Assembly: GCA_023415635.1 (NCBI GenBank)
Contig: JAEZJV010000051.1
Span: 124,001 to 188,000, forward strand
DNA length: 64,000 bases
Direction: 5' to 3'
From: Bacillota bacterium
Lineage (GTDB): Bacteria > Bacillota > Clostridia > Lachnospirales > Lachnospiraceae
The notes beneath the pieces were generated by a model. It worked only from the letters and a program-made list of their open reading frames with translations, ran no database searches and was not told where the DNA came from. Below, piece after piece: positions 1 through 7,775 of this stretch (within the stretch, counting starts at the first letter, position 1; each line of letters starts with the position of its first letter). The translations under genes and the position numbers were made by a program.

Positions 1-2
1 TG

Positions 3-71
3 GAGCGTTTTATGACGGTCAATCAGGGCAGGAACTTACTCAATCCAAGCGATGTACGAAAAGTGGAATAA
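3..71 (+). CDS. C-terminal tail of a gene cut by the window edge
   Basis: An open frame runs in from the left edge and ends at the TAA at 69-71, giving the last 22 residues, which end in NPSDVRKVE. The frame has the composition of real coding sequence, and it is followed directly by the palindrome-rich stretch that precedes the relaxase. In mobilizable elements this position is usually held by another element gene. The fragment is too short to name a family. That it is coding is inferred from frame and position only. Confidence 0.4.
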   Translation, partial: ERFMTVNQGRNLLNPSDVRKVE

Positions 72-100
72 CCGTTCTCCAAAGCCCTCGGCGTTTGAGA

Positions 101-228
101 GCGAAATACACCCCTCGCACAAATCTGCGATTTGTACTCTGGGTATTTCGCCCCTGCGGGGAGCCTGTATCACAGCTTCGGACACCATCCCCTCAGTTAT
201 GATACAGAGGAAATTGCGGTGCAATTTC
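101..228. other. Palindrome cluster upstream of the relaxase, candidate oriT
   Basis: Five inverted repeats are packed into about 130 bp. GCGAAATA at 101-108 pairs with 144-151. ACAAATC at 119-125 pairs with 129-135 around TGC. CCCC at 151-154 pairs with GGGG at 158-161. CTGTATCA at 165-172 pairs with 200-207. GAAATTGC at 210-217 pairs with 221-228. The cluster lies immediately 5' of a MobA/MobL relaxase. In this family the transfer origin usually sits just upstream of the relaxase and contains inverted repeats beside the nick site. No nick-site consensus was recognised, so oriT is an inference from structure and position. Confidence 0.45.
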
Positions 229-327
229 CATTGCTGTCCCACCAATCACCGATAGCTGCGACAGCCGCACCCGACAAGTCGGTTGCGTAACGAGTACGGT
301 ATTCTCAACGGAGAAAGGAGCAAAAGG

Positions 328-1758
328 TTGGCAAGACATTCTTTTATCCGAATGTCGAAACTGCCCAATGTCAAGGGAAGAATCTCATATATCACGAGCC
401 ACGCCAAACAGGAAAACCTTTACGCCACCTATCGTACCGCTGACAATACCTTTTGGAAGAATCTCGCCAGGGAAAGTCAGCAGGAGTTCCAGCGAAGCGG
501 AACAACAGGAAAGTGTATCGAAGCAAGGGAGTTAATCATTGCCCTGCCGGAGATTTACACCACCTTTGACCCACAGCAAGTGCTTGAAGAATTTACGAAC
601 AAATTCCGACAGCAGTACGGAGTGGAATGTGTATCGGCTCTGCACCACAATAAACGCAAGACAAATTACCACATCCACCTCATATTCAGCGAAAGGAAAC
701 TGCTTCCCGAACCTGATGTAAAGATTGCCACCAGAAGCGTATTTTTCGACGAAACAGGAAAAAGGGTACGAACCAAGAAAGAAATCACAGACGAGAACGG
801 TCAAGTACGAAAAGGCTGTACCGTTATCAAAAAGGGGGAAGTTTACGAAAGCCATTTATTCACAACCAAAGACGAGCGTTTCAAAACAGAAGCGTTCATA
901 GCAGAAACAAAGGAGGTTTACACGGGGCTTATCAATTCCCACATTTCAGATCCCGAACAACGGTTGAAAGTGTTTGATAAGAACAGCGTGTATCTCCCAA
1001 CAAAAAAGATAGGCAAGAACAATCCCAAGGCTGCCGAAATCGAAGCGGACAACACCGCAAGACAGGAATGGAACAGGACAGCGGATTTGGCTCTTGTATC
1101 GGGTATTGAAGAAGCAAAGATACTGGAAATCAAGCAGACCGAAATCCACGACAAAGCCGGTCAGTCCATCCGTGAAAATGGTTGGCTTCCAAATCTGTTC
1201 AGAGGTATCGTAGGCAAGGCAAAGGAATTTCTGCAAGCCATCATTCGTGAAAAGGATATGCCACCCAAGCCAGTCCTCAATATGGATATGGACGAGTTCC
1301 GCACAATGCAGAACCTTATGCTGAAGGTACAGAAACAGGCAAAAGCAATCAAGAAGCTACAGGAAGTTACACTCCCGAATCTGCGACAGCAGCTTGCGGA
1401 AACAACGGGCATTTTCAAAGGCAAGGAACGAAAGGCTCTGGAAAAACAGATACAGCAGACCGAAGCCGAACTTGATGAAAAACTTGATAAACTCCCCGAT
1501 ATTCTGACCGATGACGGTTATCCTGATGTGCAGGCATTTATGAAAACTTACCGCAAAGCAGAGGCTATTGTGACACAGTATAACCAAGACCTTGCAGAAT
1601 GGGAGCAGGCAGTTAAGGTCGGACAGAAACCTGCCGAGAAACAGCACAGACCACCCGAAAGACAAAGTGTGCGTAACAGGCTCAGACAGCTTCAGGAAGA
1701 GGGCAAACAGAACTCTCAGCCGAAGCAGAGAAAGAAATCCCAAGACAGGGACAGATAA
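328..1758 (+). CDS. MobA/MobL-family relaxase (conjugative mobilization)
   Basis: This is the DNA relaxase that would nick one strand at oriT and carry it into the recipient cell. I start it at TTG 328, because AAAGGAG at 314-320 is spaced seven bases before it and the protein then opens MARHSFIRMSK; an in-frame ATG lies eight codons further on. The product is about 476 residues. Residues 106-117 carry HHNKRK followed by YHIHLIF, the paired-histidine metal site of HUH relaxases. The second half, from about residue 300, is charged and probably coiled coil, with a basic C-terminal tail. The upstream palindromes fit an oriT. Near-identical proteins are, from memory, common on Lachnospiraceae integrative elements. 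The family call is firm; whether the element can still move is unknown because its other transfer genes are outside the window. Confidence 0.9.
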   Translation: MARHSFIRMSKLPNVKGRISYITSHAKQENLYATYRTADNTFWKNLARESQQEFQRSGTTGKCIEARELIIALPEIYTTFDPQQVLEEFTNKFRQQYGVECVSALHHNKRKTNYHIHLIFSERKLLPEPDVKIATRSVFFDETGKRVRTKKEITDENGQVRKGCTVIKKGEVYESHLFTTKDERFKTEAFIAETKEVYTGLINSHISDPEQRLKVFDKNSVYLPTKKIGKNNPKAAEIEADNTARQEWNRTADLALVSGIEEAKILEIKQTEIHDKAGQSIRENGWLPNLFRGIVGKAKEFLQAIIREKDMPPKPVLNMDMDEFRTMQNLMLKVQKQAKAIKKLQEVTLPNLRQQLAETTGIFKGKERKALEKQIQQTEAELDEKLDKLPDILTDDGYPDVQAFMKTYRKAEAIVTQYNQDLAEWEQAVKVGQKPAEKQHRPPERQSVRNRLRQLQEEGKQNSQPKQRKKSQDRDR

Positions 1759-1827
1759 TCACGACATACGAAATCAACACCGCAGGGCGACCTGCCTTGC
1801 GGTCTTACATATATCAAAGCATAAGAA

Positions 1828-1860
1828 AACACCCTGCAAGATTTTGCCTTGCAGGGTGTT
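1828..1860. terminator. Bidirectional terminator between relaxase and lipoprotein genes
   Basis: A perfect 13-bp stem (1828-1840 with 1848-1860) closes a seven-base loop. It lies between the ends of two convergent genes. The T-run is better on the minus strand, where TTTTCTTA follows the stem, so termination of relaxase read-through there is plausible but less certain. Confidence 0.75.
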
Positions 1861-1887
1861 ATTCAATCCGTATTGTTTCGAAACGCT

Positions 1888-4170
1888 CTATTTGTCAATG
1901 ATCACTAAACTGCCATTTTCATCACCAAGAACATCTCTCACCGTTTCATCACAGGGATAATAAAGCTCTGTTGATTGTTCTTTTTGTATCAATGGTTTGT
2001 CTAAATGCTGAACATAGGTGTTTCCTGAGAAAATAGGTTGTGCATTGACCTGTTGACCATCTCCAGCAAGATAATCTGTCAAAGTAAACAAGGCATATTT
2101 ACTCAAATAGAAGGTGTTGTTCTTGATATAAATTCCTTCATTATTTGCAGCACCCATTCCGTTTTCCGCCGCTGATAGCCAATAACTATTGGCTCCACCG
2201 CCATCACTGTGCAGCACGCTGCTGTATACCCATCCATATCCAGTATTCATAACAAGATTGTCTTCAAATACCATATTGGTAATCAATGCTGTGGAGCCGG
2301 GAACCTCCATGAAGCTTAAATCAGTCCAATGGAAAGGAGCACCACAGTATTCATAAAGATTATTAGAAAACAACTGATTGGTATGGTGAACAATATTCCC
2401 GTCGTCAGGTGTATGGTCGTGTATGGATTCAATCATTGCCATCGGTCCACAATGATGAATATAGCAACCTAAAACTTGAAGCTCGGTTTGGTAGACCCCG
2501 ATACCTCCGCCTGCAACGTGGGGTTTATAACCAAAACTCACTCCGCCCATTTCTTGATGTGAATAGTTTTGTATCCATCCACCGCACCAGCCAATCTCAA
2601 GATTAACAAACTTATAGTTTTCAGGCGTTGTTCCAATATCCGTTCCTTGTGTTCCCATCATAGTAAAGTACAAAATAGACAGGTCATAAGCACTCCCGTT
2701 AGGGAACAGGTCAAGACCAACAGGTTCTTGAGGGATAGATACAACCTCGTATACTTCGGCAGGATTACCCGCATCGCAACGCAGATACAAGTCGCCACGT
2801 ACATAGCTGTCTGCTCTGTTGCAAACAGACTCAATTCCATCCTCAAACAGCAGCAAATTGCAGAAAGTTAAATCTTTGTCCAACGCATCTTCTACCACAA
2901 AAGGAGTCCCATCAGGATTTATATATTCCACCGTGCTGTTTAACCATGGGAAAACTTCTTCAGCATATACTTCGCCATCATTGAATGCGATCACTGCACT
3001 ATCTCTTAATGGTTCAGTAGCTCTCCAAATTTTTGTTCCATCTTTCTCGTAATAGAGTTCCCAAAAAGAAGCGTCGTTCGCTCTTTCAATGTCACCTCGC
3101 AGAACGGGTTTTTCTCCCTCGCCATAGGCTCCTACCGTCACGCCATCTTTGTATCCGTGATTTCGGGATGTGTCTCCCAAATTTTCTTCTACTGAAATAT
3201 ACCACGTATCACCACGCTCAAAGAGAACCGCATCACCATATTCTAAGTCGGCGGTCATGGCTCGATAAGGCGTTGCCCATGCTGTTTCGGGAGAAAGACC
3301 ATCGTTTGCATCATTGCCGTCATTGGAGATATAGTAACTTGTGCCAGTAATTATAGAATCGAGATTGGTTACGGTTTCACAGATTTCTTCCCCGCGCTGG
3401 TCTGCCATCGAAAGATACTGCATATCCACATCTGTTAATTCACGAATAAACAAATCGGGGTTCGCCGAAGAAATGAGACGAACAATGGCAAGGATACCAT
3501 CTGCATAGGTCAGAGGGGTGCTCAGCTGAAAAGAGTTACTTTCGGTATCAAAAGCAAAGGGGCACTCGCTACTGAAATTGGAAGGTCTGGCAGCATTGTA
3601 GTAAAAACCGGCAGCATCCAAACCGCAGTTGCCGAAACTTCCGCCGTAATGTACAACATTTGCGGCCTCTCCAAAAAGGGAACTGGTCAACCATGTTTCT
3701 TCCAAATCCCAGTTGTGATTGATTGCCTGCACAAAATGCCAGATGTTTGCATTGTGATCGTAATAATCTCCGCCAATCATCTCTGCGGAAAGAAATAATG
3801 CCGCCATTGCATCAATACGTCGCAAAGCATCGTTACTATTACGCAGCGCAGAAACCTGTTTATTCCATTCCTCTAACACATCTGGAGCAGCATACTGAAC
3901 GAACCAATCCAAGAGTTCCGCCATTTCTGCACCGGAAATTGTTTCTTGCTGAACCTTCTCCATCGGAAGTCCAAGTTCCATTGCGTGGTGCAGTTCCTGT
4001 TTCCACAAATCAGGAATATCCAACTCGTTGATTATTTCTGACGTGTTCTCAGTGCCTGGAGTTTCCTGTATAGGATTTGTTTGCTCTGCTTGATTATTGC
4101 CACAGCCAGACAGCATTCCTAATATCATCACAACGGCTAATAGCAAACATAATAATCGTTTGTATTTCAT
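1888..4170 (-). CDS. Secreted lipoprotein with a right-handed beta-helix domain
   Basis: This is a predicted surface lipoprotein of 760 residues. The start at 4170 gives a classical signal peptide, MKYKRL then a hydrophobic run ending LGMLSGC, with the lipidated Cys at position 23; GAGGAAG lies just upstream. Residues about 45-140 look like loose S-layer-homology-type helices. From about residue 280, the ISNDGNDANDG.SPETAW motif marks the start of a parallel beta-helix of the kind found in polysaccharide lyases and other carbohydrate-active proteins. Repeated short strands with Asn, Gly and His follow to about residue 740. No catalytic residues can be assigned. The gene sits between relaxase and tnpV genes and so looks like cargo of the mobile element. 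Its substrate is unknown; binding or cleaving a polysaccharide is an inference. Confidence 0.8.
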   Translation of the reverse strand: MKYKRLLCLLLAVVMILGMLSGCGNNQAEQTNPIQETPGTENTSEIINELDIPDLWKQELHHAMELGLPMEKVQQETISGAEMAELLDWFVQYAAPDVLEEWNKQVSALRNSNDALRRIDAMAALFLSAEMIGGDYYDHNANIWHFVQAINHNWDLEETWLTSSLFGEAANVVHYGGSFGNCGLDAAGFYYNAARPSNFSSECPFAFDTESNSFQLSTPLTYADGILAIVRLISSANPDLFIRELTDVDMQYLSMADQRGEEICETVTNLDSIITGTSYYISNDGNDANDGLSPETAWATPYRAMTADLEYGDAVLFERGDTWYISVEENLGDTSRNHGYKDGVTVGAYGEGEKPVLRGDIERANDASFWELYYEKDGTKIWRATEPLRDSAVIAFNDGEVYAEEVFPWLNSTVEYINPDGTPFVVEDALDKDLTFCNLLLFEDGIESVCNRADSYVRGDLYLRCDAGNPAEVYEVVSIPQEPVGLDLFPNGSAYDLSILYFTMMGTQGTDIGTTPENYKFVNLEIGWCGGWIQNYSHQEMGGVSFGYKPHVAGGGIGVYQTELQVLGCYIHHCGPMAMIESIHDHTPDDGNIVHHTNQLFSNNLYEYCGAPFHWTDLSFMEVPGSTALITNMVFEDNLVMNTGYGWVYSSVLHSDGGGANSYWLSAAENGMGAANNEGIYIKNNTFYLSKYALFTLTDYLAGDGQQVNAQPIFSGNTYVQHLDKPLIQKEQSTELYYPCDETVRDVLGDENGSLVIIDK

Positions 4171-4294
4171 AAATCTTCCTCGCTTTCCTTGTAGGGATAA
4201 ATCAAATATAAGTAAATGCAAAATCCGCACACAAATATCCAAAATAATTTTAGCACTTACAGAGCAGTTTTTCTATAGCAAAACACAAAAAACA

Positions 4295-4340
4295 CCGTCA
4301 ATGGTCTTGATAAACAGTGCTGTCGCACTGCCATTGACGG
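4295..4340 (-). terminator. Terminator downstream of the tnpV-type gene
   Basis: Outer arms of 10 bp (4295-4304 and 4331-4340) enclose an inner six-base stem (4315-4320 and 4325-4330). Read on the minus strand, the hairpin runs into TTTTTTGTGTTTT, which fits the end of the gene at 4416-4793. Confidence 0.65.
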
Positions 4341-4415
4341 CATTTCTTTGTTTTGCTCCTAATCAGACAAGGGCGATAAGCCAAAGACTGGCTTACCGCC
4401 CCAACCCATACTGGA

Positions 4416-4793
4416 TTATGCGTAAATCAATTCGCTATTGACAACCTCTCTTGCACAGGCTTGAATGTTGTTCATCAATCCTATCCATTCCATAGGCTGT
4501 TCTGCTTTTAACTGTTCTGTCACACCTTGCTTTTGAGCCATTTCCTCCATCAATCTTTGGAACATTTGTTCCGCCTGTTGGTTAATATCTGCAAGATAAC
4601 GGTTAAGTGTACCCTCAATCAGCATTGTGGTGTAAACAATGTGCTTATGCTCTTTCAAATACTGCTTGTGGCGTTGTCCCCATAAGCCGATAGGCTGTGT
4701 TTCTTCTTCGGAAAGTATCAGACAAGGGATATAATAATCACCCTGCAATTCATACCATAAACCATTGCTTTCATCAAAAATGTACTTGTCCAT
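4416..4793 (-). CDS. tnpV: TnpV-family transposon-encoded protein
   Basis: The 125-residue product matches the TnpV family first named on Tn4451-type mobilizable transposons of clostridia. Recognisable landmarks are the opening MDKYIFDESNGLWYELQGDY, the PIGLWGQRH block around residues 35-42, the YLADINQQAEQMF segment, and the closing VNSELIYA. It is acidic and helical with no membrane segment. GGAGG is nine bases upstream of the ATG at 4793. The biochemical role of TnpV is not established. Its presence shows that the left part of this window belongs to an integrated element, and it is probably one of the last element genes before the chromosome resumes. Confidence 0.88.
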   Translation of the reverse strand: MDKYIFDESNGLWYELQGDYYIPCLILSEEETQPIGLWGQRHKQYLKEHKHIVYTTMLIEGTLNRYLADINQQAEQMFQRLMEEMAQKQGVTEQLKAEQPMEWIGLMNNIQACAREVVNSELIYA

Positions 4794-5253
4794 ATAATAA
4801 ATCCTCCAGTATAATATATTCGCACATACGTCACGGTTCTCCGATTGCCATATTCTGTTATATCTTGTTATCAGATTTTCTTGCCCTTGTGTTTGCCCTT
4901 ATCAGCTTGCAAGGGAAGAATAAAACAGTGTGAAATCGTATAATAAGTTAAGGTGAGCATTTTGCGATAAACCCTTTATTTTCAAGGCTTTTGGAGGATT
5001 TTATTAAAACCCTGTGAGGGTTAATAACCACTTATAAAATTGTGGTTTTCAAATTCTAATTTGTATAACAATCGTTTAGAAGACAAAAAATGTAATATAA
5101 GAAGAAAAAGGTAAAGTATACAGCACCTTTTGATGCTTTAATCATATAAGCCCCCAATTACCCGTAAAATCTTCACATCAACGATTTGCTATTGCTCCTT
5201 AATCGAAAATCAGGTAAAATTTATCCATACAGAGTTACCATAATCTAGTGGTA
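4794..5253. other. Non-coding boundary zone between mobile element and chromosome
   Basis: About 460 bp hold no supportable gene. Short hairpins are present: AACCCT/AGGGTT around 5013-5027, AACCAC/GTGGTT around 5027-5048, and AAGGT/ACCTT around 5110-5132 with flanking A and T runs. Composition becomes more AT-rich than the element genes towards 5040. The junction should lie somewhere here, but the other end of the element is outside the window, so no attachment repeat can be paired. Confidence 0.4.
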
Positions 5254-5269
5254 TGTGATTTAAATCACA
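5254..5269. promoter_or_regulatory. CRP/FNR-type operator upstream of enolase
   Basis: TGTGATTTAAATCACA is a perfect 16-bp palindrome that fits the TGTGA-N6-TCACA consensus of Crp/Fnr-family regulators. It lies 121 bp upstream of the enolase start and is the only strong palindrome in that leader. The cognate regulator is not in the window. Operator function is inferred from the match and position. Confidence 0.6.
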
Positions 5270-5390
5270 GCATTATTTAAAGAAGGAAGGATATACTTCA
5301 CTTTAGAAACCGAATATATTCCATAATGGGGGAAATAAATAATAAATGAATAACGGATAATATTGAAAGTATAGAAAGGAAGGTATCATC

Positions 5391-6698
5391 ATGAAAAATA
5401 TGATCATTGAAAAGGTTGTTGGAAGAGAAATATTAGACTCCAGAGGTAATCCGACGGTTGAAGCAGAAGTGACTCTGGCAGACGGAAGCTTTGGTAGAGC
5501 CAGCGTGCCCTCCGGAGCATCCACGGGAGCCTTTGAAGCAGTGGAGCTGCGTGACGGAGATAAGGGCAGATATCTGGGTACAGGTGTGAAGAAGGCTGTA
5601 GATAATGTAAATCATGTAATAGCTTCCGAGGTGAAGGGACTGAATGCCCTTGATCAAGGCGAAATTGACGCGAGAATGATTACATTGGATGGTACACCAA
5701 ATAAAGGAAGGCTTGGAGCGAATGCAATCCTCGGTGTATCTCTGGCTGTTGCAAAGGCGGCGGCTGCATCCTTGAATATGCCCCTTTACCGTTATTTGGG
5801 CGGAGTCAATGCGAAGACTCTGCCGGTTCCAATGATGAATATCATCAACGGAGGGAAGCATGCAGATTCAAGCTTAAACATTCAGGAATTCATGATCATG
5901 CCGGTAGGTGCACAAAGCTTCTCCCAGGCACTGGAGCATAGTGCCACAGTATTCCATACTCTGAAGAAGCTGCTGAAGAATGATGGCTATGTAACAGCTG
6001 TTGGAGATGAGGGTGGTTTTGCTCCGAAATTCACAAGTGATACACAGGCATTGGATTATATCGTGAAGGCAATTGATACTGCAGGCTATCGCCCCGGTGA
6101 AGATTTCTATATTGCAATTGATGCTGCCTCCACTGAGATGTATGATGAGGCTTCAAAGGCCGGAAGAAAGGGAGATTATCTCTTCTGGAAATCCGGTGAA
6201 TACAAGACTGTGGAAGAGATGGTAGATTTCTGGGATCAGGTGTGCAGAAAATACCCCGTTATCTCCTTGGAGGATGGACTTGCAGAAGAGGATTGGAAGG
6301 GCTGGAAGCTCTTAACAGAACGCCTTGGTAATAAGATCCAATTAGTCGGAGACGATTTGTTTGTGACAAATACGAATCGGATTAAAGAAGGAATCTCTCA
6401 GGGCATATCTAATTCAGTCCTTATCAAGTTCAACCAAATCGGTTCTCTGACAGAGACTCTGGATGCCATCGAGATGGCAAAGAATAATCGCTGGACTGCA
6501 GTGATTTCCCATCGTTCCGGAGAGACGGAGGATGTTACGCTAGCGGATATTGCAGTAGCAACCAATGCGGGGCAGATCAAGACAGGTGCGCCCTCCAGAA
6601 CCGACCGAGTCGCTAAGTATAATCAACTGCTTCGTATTGAGCAGGAGCTTGGAAGCTCGGCTAGATATCTTGGAAGGAGTGCTTTTCGAGTATTCTAA
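5391..6698 (+). CDS. eno: Enolase (phosphopyruvate hydratase)
   Basis: Enolase interconverts 2-phosphoglycerate and phosphoenolpyruvate in glycolysis and acts in the cytoplasm. The 435-residue length is normal. Signatures are EILDSRGNPTVE near the N-terminus, AIDAAS and SLEDGLAEEDW (around 245 and 290) and VGDDLFVTN (around 320), which supply the three metal-binding acids; the catalytic Lys lies in LIKFNQIGS (around 345) and SHRSGETED (around 373) closes the site. LIKFNQIGS replaces the commoner LIKVNQIGT, a conservative change. GGAAGG precedes the ATG at 5391; an in-frame ATG at 5400 is less well spaced. The gene stands alone, with the CRP-type palindrome upstream and a long hairpin downstream. 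Separation from other glycolytic genes is common in this family. Confidence 0.98.
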   Translation: MKNMIIEKVVGREILDSRGNPTVEAEVTLADGSFGRASVPSGASTGAFEAVELRDGDKGRYLGTGVKKAVDNVNHVIASEVKGLNALDQGEIDARMITLDGTPNKGRLGANAILGVSLAVAKAAAASLNMPLYRYLGGVNAKTLPVPMMNIINGGKHADSSLNIQEFMIMPVGAQSFSQALEHSATVFHTLKKLLKNDGYVTAVGDEGGFAPKFTSDTQALDYIVKAIDTAGYRPGEDFYIAIDAASTEMYDEASKAGRKGDYLFWKSGEYKTVEEMVDFWDQVCRKYPVISLEDGLAEEDWKGWKLLTERLGNKIQLVGDDLFVTNTNRIKEGISQGISNSVLIKFNQIGSLTETLDAIEMAKNNRWTAVISHRSGETEDVTLADIAVATNAGQIKTGAPSRTDRVAKYNQLLRIEQELGSSARYLGRSAFRVF

Positions 6699-6725
6699 AT
6701 GCTCTGCATGTGGTTGAAGATATAG

Positions 6726-6808
6726 AAAGGCTGGGTAATTGAGATGCCCCCTAAAAGGTAGACCTAGATAATCTAACCTATTGGGGGCACATCAAATGCC
6801 CAGCCTTT
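6726..6808 (+). terminator. Long two-tier hairpin terminator after enolase
   Basis: AAAGGCTGGG (6726-6735) pairs with 6799-6808. A second tier pairs GATGCCCCC with GGGGGCACATC, and an inner AGGTAGA pairs imperfectly with TCTAACCT. A T-rich tract follows. At 83 nt it is much larger than an ordinary intrinsic terminator. Confidence 0.7.
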
Positions 6809-6887
6809 TATTTTTGAAAGCTGCAATTCTTAGTAAACCATGCCATGATCATAAAGGAACAGCCGGTTTTCCTATAATAGTGGAAGG

Positions 6888-7472
6888 CTAAAGCTCATAC
6901 GGCTCGCCATGCCCGGGATAAATGGTATGGACATGATATTGCTTAATCATATCCCAGCTGTCTTCAATGACAATATCCTCATATGCTTCAATATGATGAT
7001 ATGCAGGAAGGTCACCGACAAAGGCGCAGTCGTCATTGATCACCAGGCTAAGGCTGTCATCACTATGGCCCGGAGTGGAGATTAGTGCACCGGAAATACC
7101 GATGGTCTTCAGCAATTCTCTGCTTTCGTCCTCAGTCACTATAATATTATTGGAGGAGGTAATATCCCTGTAATTTGCCTTTGGATTCTTCTTAAAAAAA
7201 AGATTCAGCTTATTAATATAAGGAATCTGATATTCATGCATAATAAGATTAACTCCCAGGTCCTTCAATATCTGAACTAATCCTGCGTGATCCGGGTGAA
7301 AATGAGTCACGATCAGATAATTGATTTCGTTTACAGATATATTGTTTTGATTTAATTGCTGAAGCAGCTGCGCAAAGGTATCCGGCCATCCGGTATCAAC
7401 CATAAGCCATCCATCCTGTATTGGGATCAGATAGCTATTGATCGAGTTATTTGTAATCGCAATTATGTTCAA
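6888..7472 (-). CDS. MBL-fold metallohydrolase
   Basis: A small 194-residue metallo-beta-lactamase-fold hydrolase. THFHPDHAG at about 56-64 is the HxHxDH zinc motif; TPGHSDDS near 130, the Asp of FVGDLPA near 150 and the YPGHGEPY near the C-terminus supply the remaining metal ligands. The start is TTG at 7472, because GAGGTG is positioned seven bases before it and no ATG is available. It follows the small gene at 7491-7694 by 18 bp, so the two form an operon. The glyoxalase-II-like core gives no substrate; thioester or small ester hydrolysis would be typical of the fold. It has no signal peptide and is probably cytoplasmic. Confidence 0.88.
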   Translation of the reverse strand: MNIIAITNNSINSYLIPIQDGWLMVDTGWPDTFAQLLQQLNQNNISVNEINYLIVTHFHPDHAGLVQILKDLGVNLIMHEYQIPYINKLNLFFKKNPKANYRDITSSNNIIVTEDESRELLKTIGISGALISTPGHSDDSLSLVINDDCAFVGDLPAYHHIEAYEDIVIEDSWDMIKQYHVHTIYPGHGEPYEL

Positions 7473-7490
7473 TTATTTCACCTCAGTATA

Positions 7491-7694
7491 TTATTCGTGC
7501 TTTATCTCAACAGCTTCAATGATATTACACCGGTAACCCTTGATAATGTTTCCGGTGACATTCTTGTATGTTCGATCTTCATTCAAATCGGAATTCCAGA
7601 CATAAGGCATATTGTCATACATGGACCAGTGCTCCCAGGAAGAATCGTCATATGGCTTCATATGGGTGGTCATCATTGCAGTATTTGTTTCCAT
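7491..7694 (-). CDS. Small acidic/aromatic protein of unknown function
   Basis: The product is 67 residues, rich in Asp, Glu, Trp and Tyr (WEHWSMYDNMPYVW near the middle), with no signal peptide, membrane segment or cysteine. GAGGTG lies seven bases before the ATG at 7694, an excellent ribosome binding site, and the MBL-fold hydrolase begins 18 bp downstream. Together these make the frame credible despite its size. I do not recognise a family. Co-expression suggests a partner or substrate of the hydrolase, which is inference. Confidence 0.65.
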   Translation of the reverse strand: METNTAMMTTHMKPYDDSSWEHWSMYDNMPYVWNSDLNEDRTYKNVTGNIIKGYRCNIIEAVEIKHE

Positions 7695-7775
7695 GTCAGC
7701 ACCTCACAATGAATTTGTCTTTAATCAACTATATAACGAAATCAGGTATAATTCAAGTAGATTACATATCAGATG

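Noticed and set aside
36..255. Two opposite short frames across the palindrome region
   Set aside because: They cross the inverted repeats in both directions and have no ribosome sites; they are by-products of the repeats.
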